Origin: Peribacillus butanolivorans
GTDB taxonomy: Bacteria; Bacillota; Bacilli; Bacillales; DSM-1321
Direction of reading: 5' to 3'
DNA length: 64,000 nucleotides
Assembly: GCF_001273755.1 (NCBI RefSeq)
Contig: NZ_LGYA01000001.1
Span: forward strand, 4,064,668-4,128,667
Below the pieces are notes generated by a model that did not search any database, was not told the DNA's origin, and worked only from the letters and a program-made list of their open reading frames with translations. Of this stretch, positions 35,529 through 44,845 are shown in pieces. Position numbers and translations under genes: made by a program. Position 1 is the first letter of the stretch, and every line of letters begins with the position of its first letter.

Positions 35529-36143
35529 TTATAGATAAAGACCTTCGACGTAAACAGACGTGATGGTTTTAGCAATTTCTTCGACAGAACTCTGATGTTC
35601 GTTTCGGACAATTTCCCAAAGATACATTTCATTTGCGAAAAACCAACCTCTTGCAACAAGCTCATGGTTTAATTCAGCTCTTGCTAGCCCATTTTGCTGT
35701 GCATAGGCAACGTCCTTTGAAATTCGCTGTATAAACTTTACACGGATTGCCTTCCATTTATCTGATATAACAGTTGAAATCCCAATAGCCTGCTCGAAAA
35801 CTTGCATCATATTGCGTTCAGCCTCTGCCATTTTTAAAAAAGCATTAGCTTGTTTATTTATAATACGTTCTGCTTCGTCCTTCGATTTTGGAAAGAAAGA
35901 GGTCTCGGCAATTTCATAAAATTGATCCATAACATTCTCCATTAATACAATTAAAAGATCCTCTTTTCCTTTAAAATGAACATAGGCCGTTCCATACCCG
36001 ATGTTTGCCTTTTTGATCATTTGGGAAATAACCGCAGCTTGAAAACCTTCTTCAAGAAATATTTCCTTTGCAGCTTCTAATAACTTTTGACGTGTCATAA
36101 TTGAGCGCAAATGTCGCTTATCCCCTACTTTACCATTATCCAT
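35529..36143 (-). CDS. TetR/AcrR-family regulator next to the kyn operon
   Basis: A 204-residue repressor-type protein. The N-terminal helix-turn-helix spans about 13-60 (TRQKLLEAAKEIFLEEGFQAAVISQMIKKANIGYGTAYVHFKGKEDLL); the helical ligand domain follows. It diverges from kynU across 167 bases that contain a promoter with a dyad over the -35. I infer that it controls the kynurenine operon, perhaps with kynurenine or an acyl compound as ligand. Confidence 0.82.
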   Translation of the reverse strand: MDNGKVGDKRHLRSIMTRQKLLEAAKEIFLEEGFQAAVISQMIKKANIGYGTAYVHFKGKEDLLIVLMENVMDQFYEIAETSFFPKSKDEAERIINKQANAFLKMAEAERNMMQVFEQAIGISTVISDKWKAIRVKFIQRISKDVAYAQQNGLARAELNHELVARGWFFANEMYLWEIVRNEHQSSVEEIAKTITSVYVEGLYL

Positions 36144-36238
36144 GCCTATTCCTCCCCTTATCTTCTAGCATAAAGGATTTCAATAAAAATAAAAAACATT
36201 TGAATAATTTAATGTTTATAATTTTCTGAATTAACTTA

Positions 36239-36268
36239 TTGACATCATGTCATATTCTTTGGTACGAT
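36239..36268 (+). promoter_or_regulatory. kynU promoter with dyad operator
   Basis: TTGACA (36239-36244) and TACGAT (36263-36268) are 18 bases apart. TGACATCATGTCA (36240-36252) is a 13-base dyad overlapping the -35, a natural site for the TetR neighbour. Confidence 0.6.
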
Positions 36269-36310
36269 TCTCCTAGAATTATAAGAAAAATAGAATAAGG
36301 GAGGATAATT

Positions 36311-37597
36311 ATGCTTTCAAACGGCTTTCAACACACATTAGATTACGCAAAACAAATGGATAAAGAAGATACCCTTCGTTGTTATCGTGAAGAGTTTTAT
36401 TTAAAGCCAAATTCGATCTATATGGATGGAAACTCATTGGGGCTTCTTTCGAAAAGAGCGGAACGTACTCTTTTGGAATCTTTGGAAGATTGGAAAGAAC
36501 ATGGGATTGATGGATGGACACAAGGGAATCACCCATGGTTTTTCATGGCCGAGAAATTGGGCGCGAAGATTGCCCAATTAGTGGGAGCTTCTCCTGAGGA
36601 AGTTATTGTAACAGGCTCGACAACTGTAAATCTGCATCAACTTGTAGCTACTTTTTATAAGCCGGAAGGAATGCGCACAAAAATTTTAGCAGATGAATTA
36701 ACCTTTCCGACTGATATTTATGCTCTTCAAAGTCAGCTGCGTACACATGGATACGATCCGGAAACCGATCTCATCCGCGTGAAAAGTCGCGATGGAAGAT
36801 TTCTTGAAGAGGATGATATTATCGAAGCAATGACCGATGATATTGCCTTAATCGTCTTGCCAACAGTACTGTACCGCAGCGGTCAAATATTGGATATGAA
36901 ACGATTAACTGATGAAGCTCATAAAAGAGGAATAGTAATTGGATTTGACGGATGTCATTCTATTGGTGCGATCCCGCATTCATTCAGTGAATGGGGTGTG
37001 GATTTTGCGTATTGGTGCAATTATAAACATTTAAATGGCGGTCCTGGCGGTGTTGGCGGCTTATATGTAAATCGAAAACATTTTGGAACGATGCCTGGAT
37101 TGGCTGGATGGTTCGGCTCCAAAAAAGATAAACAATTCGATATGGAACATATTTTAACACCAGCTGAATCAGCAGGCGCGTATCAAATTGGAACGCCACA
37201 TGTATTAAGTTGTGCACCTTTGATTGGGTCTTTAGAAATGTTTATAGAAGCTGGTATAGAGAATATTAGGGAAAAATCTCTTAAAATTAATCAATATTTA
37301 ATAGACTTAATTGAACACGAGTTGAAGGACATGGGGTTTTTCATTGGAACTCCTAGAGAAGACGTACGTCGCGGAGGTCATGTGAGCCTAGAGCATAAAG
37401 AAGCTGCACGCATTTGTAAGGCATTGAAAGAAAACGGTGTGATTCCGGATTTCCGAGCACCAAACATCATACGTCTTGCTCCAGTTGCACTCTATACTTC
37501 CTTCGCAGAAGTTTGGGAAGTGGTACAAATTCTCAAAAAAATCATGACAGAAAAACAATATGAAAAATTCAAGAATGAGCGTGAAGTGGTCGCATAA
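36311..37597 (+). CDS. kynU: Kynureninase
   Basis: PLP enzyme cleaving L-kynurenine to anthranilate and alanine. The 428-residue protein has the PLP lysine K239 in [23 protein letters not shown] upstream with the cofactor aspartate, and [11 protein letters not shown] near the N-terminus. AAGGGAGG precedes ATG. First gene of the operon kynU-permease-kynA-kynB, which carries all three steps from tryptophan to anthranilate. No anthranilate-degrading gene is seen, so anthranilate may be recycled or exported. Confidence 0.93.
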   Translation: MLSNGFQHTLDYAKQMDKEDTLRCYREEFYLKPNSIYMDGNSLGLLSKRAERTLLESLEDWKEHGIDGWTQGNHPWFFMAEKLGAKIAQLVGASPEEVIVTGSTTVNLHQLVATFYKPEGMRTKILADELTFPTDIYALQSQLRTHGYDPETDLIRVKSRDGRFLEEDDIIEAMTDDIALIVLPTVLYRSGQILDMKRLTDEAHKRGIVIGFDGCHSIGAIPHSFSEWGVDFAYWCNYKHLNGGPGGVGGLYVNRKHFGTMPGLAGWFGSKKDKQFDMEHILTPAESAGAYQIGTPHVLSCAPLIGSLEMFIEAGIENIREKSLKINQYLIDLIEHELKDMGFFIGTPREDVRRGGHVSLEHKEAARICKALKENGVIPDFRAPNIIRLAPVALYTSFAEVWEVVQILKKIMTEKQYEKFKNEREVVA

Positions 37598-37604
37598 CAT
37601 GGAA

Positions 37605-37692
37605 TTCCACCAGATGAGGCTCATCCCTCTAATGGTTAGTATCGAATCAGTCGGTTATTATATTCGGTTAGCCTACGCTTAAAGAGGTGGAA
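37605..37692 (+). promoter_or_regulatory. Possible structured intercistronic RNA between kynU and the permease
   Basis: TTCCACC (37605-37611) can pair with GGTGGAA (37686-37692), and CCTCT (37626-37630) competes for the overlapping AGAGG (37683-37687). GATGAGGCTCATC (37613-37625) forms a small hairpin. GGTTA occurs three times inside. The mutually exclusive pairings suggest a regulatory or processing element. I do not recognise a known riboswitch class. Confidence 0.3.
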
Positions 37693-37747
37693 GCTCACTG
37701 CCTATTAGGGTAGGATAAAATCTTTTTGGATAAAAAGGGGATGAACT

Positions 37748-39169
37748 ATGGAGAACAAAAATACTCAATTGAACTTTAAAGATGGGCCAGAGAAAGGGTT
37801 AAAACGTGATTTAGAAACAAATCAGCTTTCCATGATCGCGATGGGCTGTGCCATCGGGACAGGGCTATTCCTTGGCAGCGGGCTTGCCATTCAAGCGGCA
37901 GGGCCAAGTGTATTGCTCAGCTATGCACTCGGGGCGTTCATTGTTTTGCTGTTGATGGGCTGTTTAGCCGAAATGACGGTTGCCCATCCTACTTCCGGTT
38001 CTTTTGGAGCTATTGCTGAAAAGTACATGACTCCTATGGCAGGCTATCTTGTCCGCTATTCCTATTGGATTGGCAATGTTTTGGCTGTTGGGGTTGAAGT
38101 AAGTGCAGTCAGCGTGTATATGAATTATTGGTTTCCGACCGTGCCGGGAATCGTATGGATTTTGTTGTTTGCAGGTATCCTGATTTATGTAAATGCTACC
38201 AGCGTGAATACATTCGCTACATTTGAGTATTGGTTCTCCTTTATTAAAATAAGTGCCATTGTTGGTTTTATTCTCCTTGGAGCCTATGTACTATTCGGTT
38301 CATCCGAACAGCCACATATAGGGCCGGAAAACTTTGTGAATGAAGGCGGTTTTTTCCCATTTGGTTTAAAGGGAATGTGGATAGCCGTATTTATTTCTTT
38401 ATTCAGCTTTCTTGGAACTGAAATGATAGCGGTTACATCAGGAGAAGCAAAAGATCCAGATGCAGCTGTTCCAAAAGCATTGAAAGCGACTGTCTTCCGT
38501 TTATCCACCTTCTATGTGTTGACAATTGGGATCATGTTGATGATCGTTCCGTGGAAAACGGCTGGGATCGAGGAGAGTCCATTCGTAAAAGTGATGGAAA
38601 TCTTGAACATTCCAGGTGCATCTGGGATCATGAACTTTATTATTTTAACGGCTGCTTTATCTGCCATGAATGCTCAGCTCTATGCTTCAACACGTATGAT
38701 GTTTTCATTGGCTCGTGGAAAACATGCACCCAGCTTTTTAGGAAACCTAAACAAAAGGGGGGTTCCGGCAAAAGCACTTGCTGTCTCTACAACCGGGATT
38801 CTTATTGCTGCAGGCGTTCATGCGTTACTTCCTGGTTCCTCCTATGCATTCATGATGGGAATTTCCATGTTCGGTGCTATGTTCACATGGCTTATCATCT
38901 TCATTTCTCATTTGTTTTTCAGGGTGAAATGGGAGAAAACAGGCGGACGCAAATTACCGGTAAGGATGATCGGCTTTCCCTATTTAACGATACTAGGAGC
39001 CGTTCTTCTATTTAGCTTAATGATTACGACATGGTTTACAGATTTCAAAATTATGCTTCAATTCGGGATTCCATGGTTACTATTTTTATCGGTTGCTTAT
39101 TTTGTTTCGAAAAAAAGAAATAGTAATCATAATGTAGTGGAGGAATCTCTGGAAGAGAAGATAGAATAG
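37748..39169 (+). CDS. APC-family amino-acid permease in the kyn operon
   Basis: A 473-residue carrier with 12 helices; the signature SMIAMGCAIGTGLFLGSGLAIQAAGPS and the FLGTEMIAVTSGEAKDPDAAVPKA loop define the AAT family. Its place between kynU and kynA points to tryptophan or kynurenine as substrate, which is inference. AAGGGGATG precedes ATG. It is the second permease of this type in the window; the other is T-box controlled. Confidence 0.85.
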   Translation: MENKNTQLNFKDGPEKGLKRDLETNQLSMIAMGCAIGTGLFLGSGLAIQAAGPSVLLSYALGAFIVLLLMGCLAEMTVAHPTSGSFGAIAEKYMTPMAGYLVRYSYWIGNVLAVGVEVSAVSVYMNYWFPTVPGIVWILLFAGILIYVNATSVNTFATFEYWFSFIKISAIVGFILLGAYVLFGSSEQPHIGPENFVNEGGFFPFGLKGMWIAVFISLFSFLGTEMIAVTSGEAKDPDAAVPKALKATVFRLSTFYVLTIGIMLMIVPWKTAGIEESPFVKVMEILNIPGASGIMNFIILTAALSAMNAQLYASTRMMFSLARGKHAPSFLGNLNKRGVPAKALAVSTTGILIAAGVHALLPGSSYAFMMGISMFGAMFTWLIIFISHLFFRVKWEKTGGRKLPVRMIGFPYLTILGAVLLFSLMITTWFTDFKIMLQFGIPWLLFLSVAYFVSKKRNSNHNVVEESLEEKIE

Positions 39170-39235
39170 AATGACGGAATAACTAGTATGGAGAAATCAC
39201 AGTTTTTTGAATATGAAAAGTGAGGGGATTGCGGA

Positions 39236-40090
39236 ATGAAGAATATGGATACCAATGAACAAACAATAACTGGGCTAGAGAAAGAAATTCAAACCGATTT
39301 TCAAAAATCGATGTCTTACGGAGATTATCTCCACCTTGATAAGATTTTAACTAGTCAACATAGATGTTCTGATCATCATGATGAAATGCTTTTTATCGTT
39401 ATCCACCAAGCGAGTGAGTTATGGATGAAGCTCATTTTACATGAGTTGACAGCTGCTACTCAGTGTATACGCAATAACAATTTGGAACCATCATTTAAAA
39501 TGTTGTCGCGCGTTTCGAGAATTCAGCAGCAATTGATTCAGTCATGGAGTGTCCTTTCAACTTTGACACCGGCTGAATACATGGAGTTTAGGGATAAGCT
39601 AGGACAATCTTCTGGATTCCAATCTTATCAGAATCGTTTGATTGAATTTGCACTAGGTAACAAAAATGTCCATACGCTATCAGTCTATCAACATCAGACA
39701 GATCTATACGAGCAAATGCAGCAGGCTCTTCATAAGCCAAGTATTTATGACGCGGCGATTAATGCTCTTGTGGCCCGTGGACTACCTGTTGATCAAGAAG
39801 CTATTAATAGGGATTGGTCACAAAGATATGAACCAAATACCAGTGTAGAAGAAGCGTGGCTGACAGTTTACCGCGATGTCGAGCAATATTGGGACTTATA
39901 TGAGTTGGCCGAGAAGTTAGTGGACATTGGCAATCAACAGCAATTATGGCGTTTTAATCATATGAGTACTGTGGAAAGAATTATTGGTCATAAACAAGGA
40001 ACTGGTGGATCATCAGGTGTTACGTATTTAAAAAGAGCTCTAGACCAACACTTTTTCCCAGAACTATGGAGTCTAAGAACGAAGCTATAA
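39236..40090 (+). CDS. kynA: Tryptophan 2,3-dioxygenase
   Basis: Heme enzyme opening the indole ring of L-tryptophan to N-formylkynurenine. The 284-residue protein shows the family's [36 protein letters not shown] (substrate pocket histidine and arginine region), [18 protein letters not shown] and the C-terminal [18 protein letters not shown] containing the proximal heme histidine. GAGGGG lies about 9 bases upstream of ATG 39236. Confidence 0.94.
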   Translation: MKNMDTNEQTITGLEKEIQTDFQKSMSYGDYLHLDKILTSQHRCSDHHDEMLFIVIHQASELWMKLILHELTAATQCIRNNNLEPSFKMLSRVSRIQQQLIQSWSVLSTLTPAEYMEFRDKLGQSSGFQSYQNRLIEFALGNKNVHTLSVYQHQTDLYEQMQQALHKPSIYDAAINALVARGLPVDQEAINRDWSQRYEPNTSVEEAWLTVYRDVEQYWDLYELAEKLVDIGNQQQLWRFNHMSTVERIIGHKQGTGGSSGVTYLKRALDQHFFPELWSLRTKL

Positions 40091-40166
40091 TAAGGAATTA
40101 AGTAGGTTGTTCTTTTTGAAAAAGCGGCAAAGAAAGCAATAGCTAGAAGAGACGGAGGTAAGATGC

Positions 40167-40793
40167 ATGGGTACATGGATTGATATTTCACAACGTCTGG
40201 ATGAAAATGTCGCAGTCTGGCCTGGAGATACACCTTTCTCATACAAAGTCAATTGGAGTAAAGAAGAAAGTGGATCTGTCAATGTAGGTCAAATCAATAT
40301 GAGTATACACACTGGTACTCATATTGATGCACCTTTTCATTTTGATAATGATGGAAAAAGAGTGATTGAACTGGATCTCGATTTATATATTGGAAGTGCC
40401 CGAGTCATCCATTTACCAAACAAGACAAGCATAGGAGTCCATGAATTATCCAGTATAGATTTAGAAGGAGTGACCCGTCTGTTAATTCGCACAGATGCCT
40501 GGAAGGATCGTCGTGTGTTTCCACAAACTATTCCTCATATCCAACCAGAATTAGCGGCTTATCTTTCAGAACTCGGTGTTCGCCTTATTGGTCTTGATTT
40601 ACCATCAGTAGATCCATTAGATAGTAAAGAACTGTCTGCCCATCATGAACTTGCTGAGCATGGAATTCACATTTTGGAGGGGCTTGTATTAGATGATGTG
40701 TTACCAGGGGATTATGAATTGGCAGCCCTCCCACTTCCATTAGTTGAAGCAGATGGAAGTCCGGTACGTGCTGCGTTGAAAAAATCACCCTAA
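40167..40793 (+). CDS. kynB: Kynurenine formamidase (arylformamidase)
   Basis: Metal-dependent cyclase-family hydrolase turning N-formylkynurenine into kynurenine. The 208-residue protein carries the metal signature SIHTGTHIDAPFHF (about 48-61), WPGDTPF near the N-terminus and GLDLPSVDPLDS. GGAGGTAAG precedes ATG. Last gene of the operon, followed by a strong terminator. Confidence 0.93.
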   Translation: MGTWIDISQRLDENVAVWPGDTPFSYKVNWSKEESGSVNVGQINMSIHTGTHIDAPFHFDNDGKRVIELDLDLYIGSARVIHLPNKTSIGVHELSSIDLEGVTRLLIRTDAWKDRRVFPQTIPHIQPELAAYLSELGVRLIGLDLPSVDPLDSKELSAHHELAEHGIHILEGLVLDDVLPGDYELAALPLPLVEADGSPVRAALKKSP

Positions 40794-40824
40794 AAAGAAA
40801 TAGATTTTCACTAGGTTTAAATAA

Positions 40825-40864
40825 AAAACAAGCCGAGTCACAAAATGATTCGGCTTGTTTTTTT
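40825..40864. terminator. Terminator of the kyn operon
   Basis: AAAACAAGCCGAGTCA pairs with TGATTCGGCTTGTTTT (one wobble); T runs on both sides make it bidirectional. Confidence 0.85.
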
Positions 40865-40875
40865 ATCTTTTTTAA

Positions 40876-40935
40876 TTAAGGTGCCCATGGAGAATTGCTA
40901 TTCATCCCCTACTTATAGAAAATTTCCCATAACAT
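40876..40935 (-). other. Micro-ORF(s) with strong ribosome site and in-frame TAG
   Basis: AGGGAGGAG lies about 8 bases before ATG 40935. The frame reads MLWEIFYK, then TAG, then GMNSNSPWAP and TAA. The second part has its own ATG after GGGG. Both peptides contain tryptophan. The bidirectional kyn terminator would end this transcript. It could be a tiny leader, a pair of micropeptides or chance. The rest of 40936-41164 shows nothing recognised. Confidence 0.3.
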
Positions 40936-41164
40936 TTTTATCTCCTCCCTTAGTTCGATAAAAAAAAATCAAAATCATAGATAGATTTCAGTTTATTCTT
41001 TATTTAAGAGGTTATTAATGCTGTGTTTCATAGTTTTTTCACATGATCATAACTACTACTTACAGGAATTCGGCTTACTTATTTACCTCCCCAAACTACG
41101 TTCATTTATGTTAAATTAAATGTAACAATTTTTAGAATTTTCATCTTTGAATGGAGGTCCATAA

Positions 41165-41797
41165 ATGGAAAACTTTTATTTGTTTGTGATTATGTGTATT
41201 CTTCTCATTATTCTACCTGGTCCAGATACAGCAATAACAACAAGGAATACCGTTACCGTTGGGACAACGGGAGGTTTTAAAACGATGTTTGGTACGTGTT
41301 GCGCACTTCTTATTCATACATCAGCTGCAGTGTTTGGCCTTTCAGCAATCATTGTAAAATCCGCTTTATTATTTTCAATTTTCAAATACGTCGGTGCCGT
41401 TTACTTGGTATATCTAGGTATCAAGACGTTATGGGGATTAAAAAACAAGGAAGTGGCAGCAACCACTGAAACGGCTGTCAAAAATAAGTATGAAAACCAG
41501 TCTTGCTTTAAGCAAGGGTTCCTTACCAACCTGCTGAATCCTAAAGTGGCAGTTTTCTTCTTAACTTTCTTGCCACAGTTTGTTGACCATGGAACCAATA
41601 CATTTTTACCGTTTCTTATAATGGGTTTAACGTATACCGTATTAACCTTAGTGTGGTTTGTATTTTATATCTATTTATTGAATCAGATTAGTGCTTTTAT
41701 GAAAAAGCCTAGAACACAAGCGATTTTTGAAGGAATAACGGGTGCGATACTGATAGGTTTTGGGATAAAACTAGCTCTAGAAAAAGCTCATAATTAA
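41165..41797 (+). CDS. LysE/RhtB-family amino-acid exporter
   Basis: A 210-residue membrane protein with about six helices. LLIILPGPDTAITTRNTVTVG near the start and GFLTNLLNPKVAVFFLTFLPQFVD are the family hallmarks. Substrate is typically a basic or neutral amino acid, here unknown. GGAGGTCC precedes ATG. Alone, with its own terminator. Confidence 0.88.
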   Translation: MENFYLFVIMCILLIILPGPDTAITTRNTVTVGTTGGFKTMFGTCCALLIHTSAAVFGLSAIIVKSALLFSIFKYVGAVYLVYLGIKTLWGLKNKEVAATTETAVKNKYENQSCFKQGFLTNLLNPKVAVFFLTFLPQFVDHGTNTFLPFLIMGLTYTVLTLVWFVFYIYLLNQISAFMKKPRTQAIFEGITGAILIGFGIKLALEKAHN

Positions 41798-41807
41798 TTG
41801 GCTGTTT

Positions 41808-41838
41808 AAGCCCCTTCGTTGATAAAACGAAGGGGCTT
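41808..41838 (+). terminator. Terminator of the LysE gene
   Basis: AAGCCCCTTCGTT pairs with AACGAAGGGGCTT around five bases; T run follows. Confidence 0.88.
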
Positions 41839-42002
41839 TTATTGAAGGATAATTAGATGACTTAGAGATACACTGACTTCAAGTTCTCTATGAAATTTCC
41901 CATCTAATCATTACAAAATGCAATCGGCCGTAACGTCGGACAAAAGCGATTGTCTGGCCCTAGAAAATAATCAGCTGTGGATTTGAAATAAATTCGTACC
42001 GG

Positions 42003-42716
42003 TTATAAAAAAGTTGCACCGTCCGCCATCTGATCTAGCTCCAAGGGCAAAAAAGCATATTCTCCGTCCTTAATAATCTCACATTTACGAACTGGAATAG
42101 GATATTTAAAAATGGGCCCATCTATTACTGTGGTATGGAATTCTCCACCTTCTCCGCAGGGGTCAATACCACGGGCTTCAAGCTCCTTCACGTATTCATG
42201 GGTTAATGTTCGCCCTAAATCGTTCTCTCGCATTCCCAATGATAAATTAACAGTTATAATTATCGTTACAAATCCTAGATTTATGAACTCTTCGACAGCT
42301 TCACGATGGTTCATTTCCCATAAAGGCATCCCAAGCTTTAATCCAGCATTCTTCGTAACCTTTTCATGCCAACAGCCATGAGCAGGCATATCTAAGTCTC
42401 CAGTTACTAACACTTCTGCTCCTTGATTTTTAGCTTTGTCTAAAAGGTACATAAATACTTTTTCATAATCTGTCCAACTTGCAGCTGCAGTATATACGGG
42501 CAAACCTATAGATTTAGCTTGGGCACGAATGAGTTCCGGAGGCATTCCATGGGATCTGGAACGTTTCCCTTCTTCTTCCAGCATGACGATCAATCCAACT
42601 GCTTCTCCAACCTTCACTGCTTTATATAGAGCTAAGACACTATCCTTTCCTCCGCTAAAAGAAGCTATAAATTTATGCCCGCGAGCACTATTTTTCCAAT
42701 CCATTAATTCTGCCAT
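42003..42716 (-). CDS. Dph6-related ATP pyrophosphatase (PP-loop)
   Basis: A 237-residue member of the adenine-nucleotide alpha-hydrolase family. The PP-loop SFSGGKDSVLALYKA is near residue 18, and the C-terminal GIDPCGEGGEFHT matches the COG2102/diphthine-ammonia-ligase-like motif. Bacteria lack diphthamide, so bacterial members likely amidate or adenylate another substrate. 42717-43009 carries a weak open frame (not supported) and otherwise nothing. Confidence 0.78.
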   Translation of the reverse strand: MAELMDWKNSARGHKFIASFSGGKDSVLALYKAVKVGEAVGLIVMLEEEGKRSRSHGMPPELIRAQAKSIGLPVYTAAASWTDYEKVFMYLLDKAKNQGAEVLVTGDLDMPAHGCWHEKVTKNAGLKLGMPLWEMNHREAVEEFINLGFVTIIITVNLSLGMRENDLGRTLTHEYVKELEARGIDPCGEGGEFHTTVIDGPIFKYPIPVRKCEIIKDGEYAFLPLELDQMADGATFL

Positions 42717-43009
42717 TCCTATCTTTCCCCTTTATTCTAATGACTTTTTTCACGATGCCTGTTATTAGCCAATTTCATATTTTATATATGAGGTTTCATA
42801 GCTCTATTTGTTTGATTTTATCACTATTGGACCTTACAGATAATATATTATTGCACCCTGATACAATAAAAAACTTGAAATCTAATGATGAAGAAAAGAG
42901 AAGATTATCTCAAAGAAACTACTTCATTGTCGACAGAGAAAAGATAAGTCATATGAGGCTTTTCTTGAAATTACTACTGCAATAGTGATCAGGACGATCT
43001 TTCATTAAA

Positions 43010-43186
43010 GGGCGCGATTCTTAACGGGTGCGTTAGCTCGTTAAGGAACACAAAAATGATCAAACTTTTTTATAAAAGAATAATCCAATTAAATAGTATA
43101 AGGGCATGTTTTGATTAATCTTTTTTCAAAACATGCCCTTTCTATTTATACATTTATCTGGGTTTCTTGTATTAATTTGATCAAAG
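43010..43186. repeat. Long inverted repeat, left copy (flanks the MBL gene)
   Basis: About 177 bases whose reverse complement reappears at 44497-44680 with roughly 90-95 percent identity by eye and one gap of about 8 bases. Landmarks are the hairpin CGGGTGCGTTAGCTCG, AATGATCAAACTTTTTTATA, and the stem GGGCATGTTTTGA/TCAAAACATGCCC at about 43104-43139. Together the copies frame the MBL-fold gene. Confidence 0.85.
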
Positions 43187-43226
43187 CTACATCAGCACCA
43201 TATATTGCCGCTTTTAGTCCTCGTAA

Positions 43227-44078
43227 TTATTCAGCATATCCGTTTACAAAAAAACCAACTGTTTCGAGTTCACTTTCGGTTAATTTCCGGTTTAGCTGCT
43301 TGGCCAATTCCTGCTCCATTAAATCACGACTTCCCTGATAGTTGACGACAAGCCTTGCACAATTTTTCATTAGCTTTAGCTCTGTCTCCATTTCCTGCTT
43401 CGTGCTGGGCTTTTCGTGATGGGAGAGTATATATGTATCGGCATCATAGGCTTCAATCTTCTTAATGAGTAGCAAAGCTTGTTCAGCCGTATAATTCCAT
43501 TTTTCAGCATAAAGATTGGCATAAAGACAATCTCCTAGAAATAATGTTTTTTCCTCCGGAACATAAATGATACAAGAGTCTGCTGCATGATCACCGCCAA
43601 CGTGTTCAATTACACAGGTTATATCGCCAAGATCAATGGTAATCGCTGTTTCAAAAATAATATCGGGCAACGGCAGGTCAATATTTCTCTTTGTCCCGAG
43701 TTCCAATTTGATTGCATCGGCACAAAATGGAATCTCAATCCCAGCATCGACCCGTTGATCAAGATCGAGATCTTCCCATGAAAGCTGCTGCATATCCTTA
43801 ATATTGTTGTAAGTTTTCTCCTGACAAATTACCGGAATTCTCACATTCTCCAGTCCAAATACATGGTCCCAGTGGGAATGGGTAAGAACAAGAAAATCCC
43901 CGCTTATATTAGCCTGTAGTAATTCGTCCTGAAAAAGCTGTGCATGCTGGACAGAGTTACCGGCATCAATGATGATAGTTTTCTTAGTTCCAGAAACGGC
44001 GGCGAGAATGGGCCGATCAGTTTCTCCCACTGGAGTCAGGTAGACAAGATGTTTCGATAGATGCTGTAAAGTTTGCAT
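43227..44078 (-). CDS. MBL-fold metallo-hydrolase
   Basis: A 283-residue metallo-beta-lactamase-fold hydrolase. The zinc motif is LTHSHWDHVFG (H-x-H-x-D-H), with a further histidine in HVGGDHAADS and one in LSHHEKPS. A C-terminal helical tail (about 220-283) is extra to the core. Substrate unknown. It lies entirely between two long inverted repeats, which suggests movement as a cassette. Confidence 0.8.
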   Translation of the reverse strand: MQTLQHLSKHLVYLTPVGETDRPILAAVSGTKKTIIIDAGNSVQHAQLFQDELLQANISGDFLVLTHSHWDHVFGLENVRIPVICQEKTYNNIKDMQQLSWEDLDLDQRVDAGIEIPFCADAIKLELGTKRNIDLPLPDIIFETAITIDLGDITCVIEHVGGDHAADSCIIYVPEEKTLFLGDCLYANLYAEKWNYTAEQALLLIKKIEAYDADTYILSHHEKPSTKQEMETELKLMKNCARLVVNYQGSRDLMEQELAKQLNRKLTESELETVGFFVNGYAE

Positions 44079-44231
44079 GTTTCTGTTCTCCTTAGGATAG
44101 TTTAATTATCTGACCAAAACATCAATCAGCTTGCTTAAGTATAGCAAAATTACACATCTGTTGATTAGCTAATTATCCCCATAAAAAATTTACCTATTCT
44201 GTTACGATGATAAGCATTGAAATCATCCCTT

Positions 44232-44342
44232 TTAATTAGCAGACACACCACCATGTAACTTCCATGTTCTAAGCAACTTGATTTGTGGATTAAACTTCTG
44301 AATCAATTGTTCAATCTTTCTATCACATTCATTTTGACTCAT
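44232..44342 (-). pseudogene. N-terminal remnant of an aminoglycoside-phosphotransferase-like gene
   Basis: AGGAGA precedes ATG 44342. The 36 codons end at TAA 44232, and the product closes with IKLLRTWKLHGGVSAN. KLLRTWxLxGGVSAQ is the N-terminal beta strand and glycine-rich loop of phosphotransferase-family (APH) proteins, which are about 300 residues long. The body of the gene is missing. It lies inside the MBL cassette. Confidence 0.5.
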
Positions 44343-44496
44343 AAATCTCCTGCTATACATATATTTTTCAAAAACTCATTTTATCGCGTTAGCTTTATTT
44401 CTATCATTATAATAATTAAGGTTTCCAATATGTTGAATTTTACATAATTTCCTTTCCTTAGTAACCATACACGCTAGTGTATCTTTGAAACAAAGT

Positions 44497-44680
44497 TTGA
44501 TCAAATTAATACAAGAAACCTTGATAAATGAATAAATAGAAAGAGCATGTTTTGAAAAAAGATGAATCAAAACATGCCCTTATACTATTTAATTGGATTA
44601 TTCTTTTATAAAAAAGTTTGATCATTTTTGTGTTCCTTAATCAACTAACGCACCCGTTAGTTCATTAAGAAAAGCGCTTC
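44497..44680. repeat. Long inverted repeat, right copy
   Basis: Reverse complement of 43010-43186. It contains GCATGTTTTGA...TCAAAACATGC (44548-44580) and the hairpin ACTAACGCACCCGTTAGT (44643-44660). The extra TTCATTAAGA here accounts for the length difference. Confidence 0.85.
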
Positions 44681-44699
44681 TGGAATATTGAAAAAAAGA

Positions 44700-44720
44700 G
44701 GCCATCCTTTTTGGACAGCC
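44700..44720 (-). terminator. Terminator of the CoxG-like gene
   Basis: As RNA on the minus strand GGCUGUCC pairs with GGAUGGCC (two wobbles) and U residues follow. Confidence 0.65.
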
Positions 44721-44845
44721 CGCTTTCCGCTAATTATAAAATTTCTAGTAGAGCTCGATATCATTATATTGGTCACTTCAGAATGTTACCATCTATACTT
44801 CAGAGAAGGTATCTCCAAAATGAATTGGCTTTCAATCTTTGAAAA

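Noticed and set aside
38551..39015. 154-residue frame within the kyn permease gene
   Set aside because: Same-strand shadow in another frame, rich in Cys and His as typical for out-of-frame membrane genes.
42740..42985. 81-residue plus-strand frame after the Dph6-like gene
   Set aside because: No convincing ribosome site or family; it may be a remnant, but I could not support it.
43111..43338. 75-residue frame and its twin at 44376-44570
   Set aside because: Both start inside the inverted repeats and share only repeat-encoded residues.
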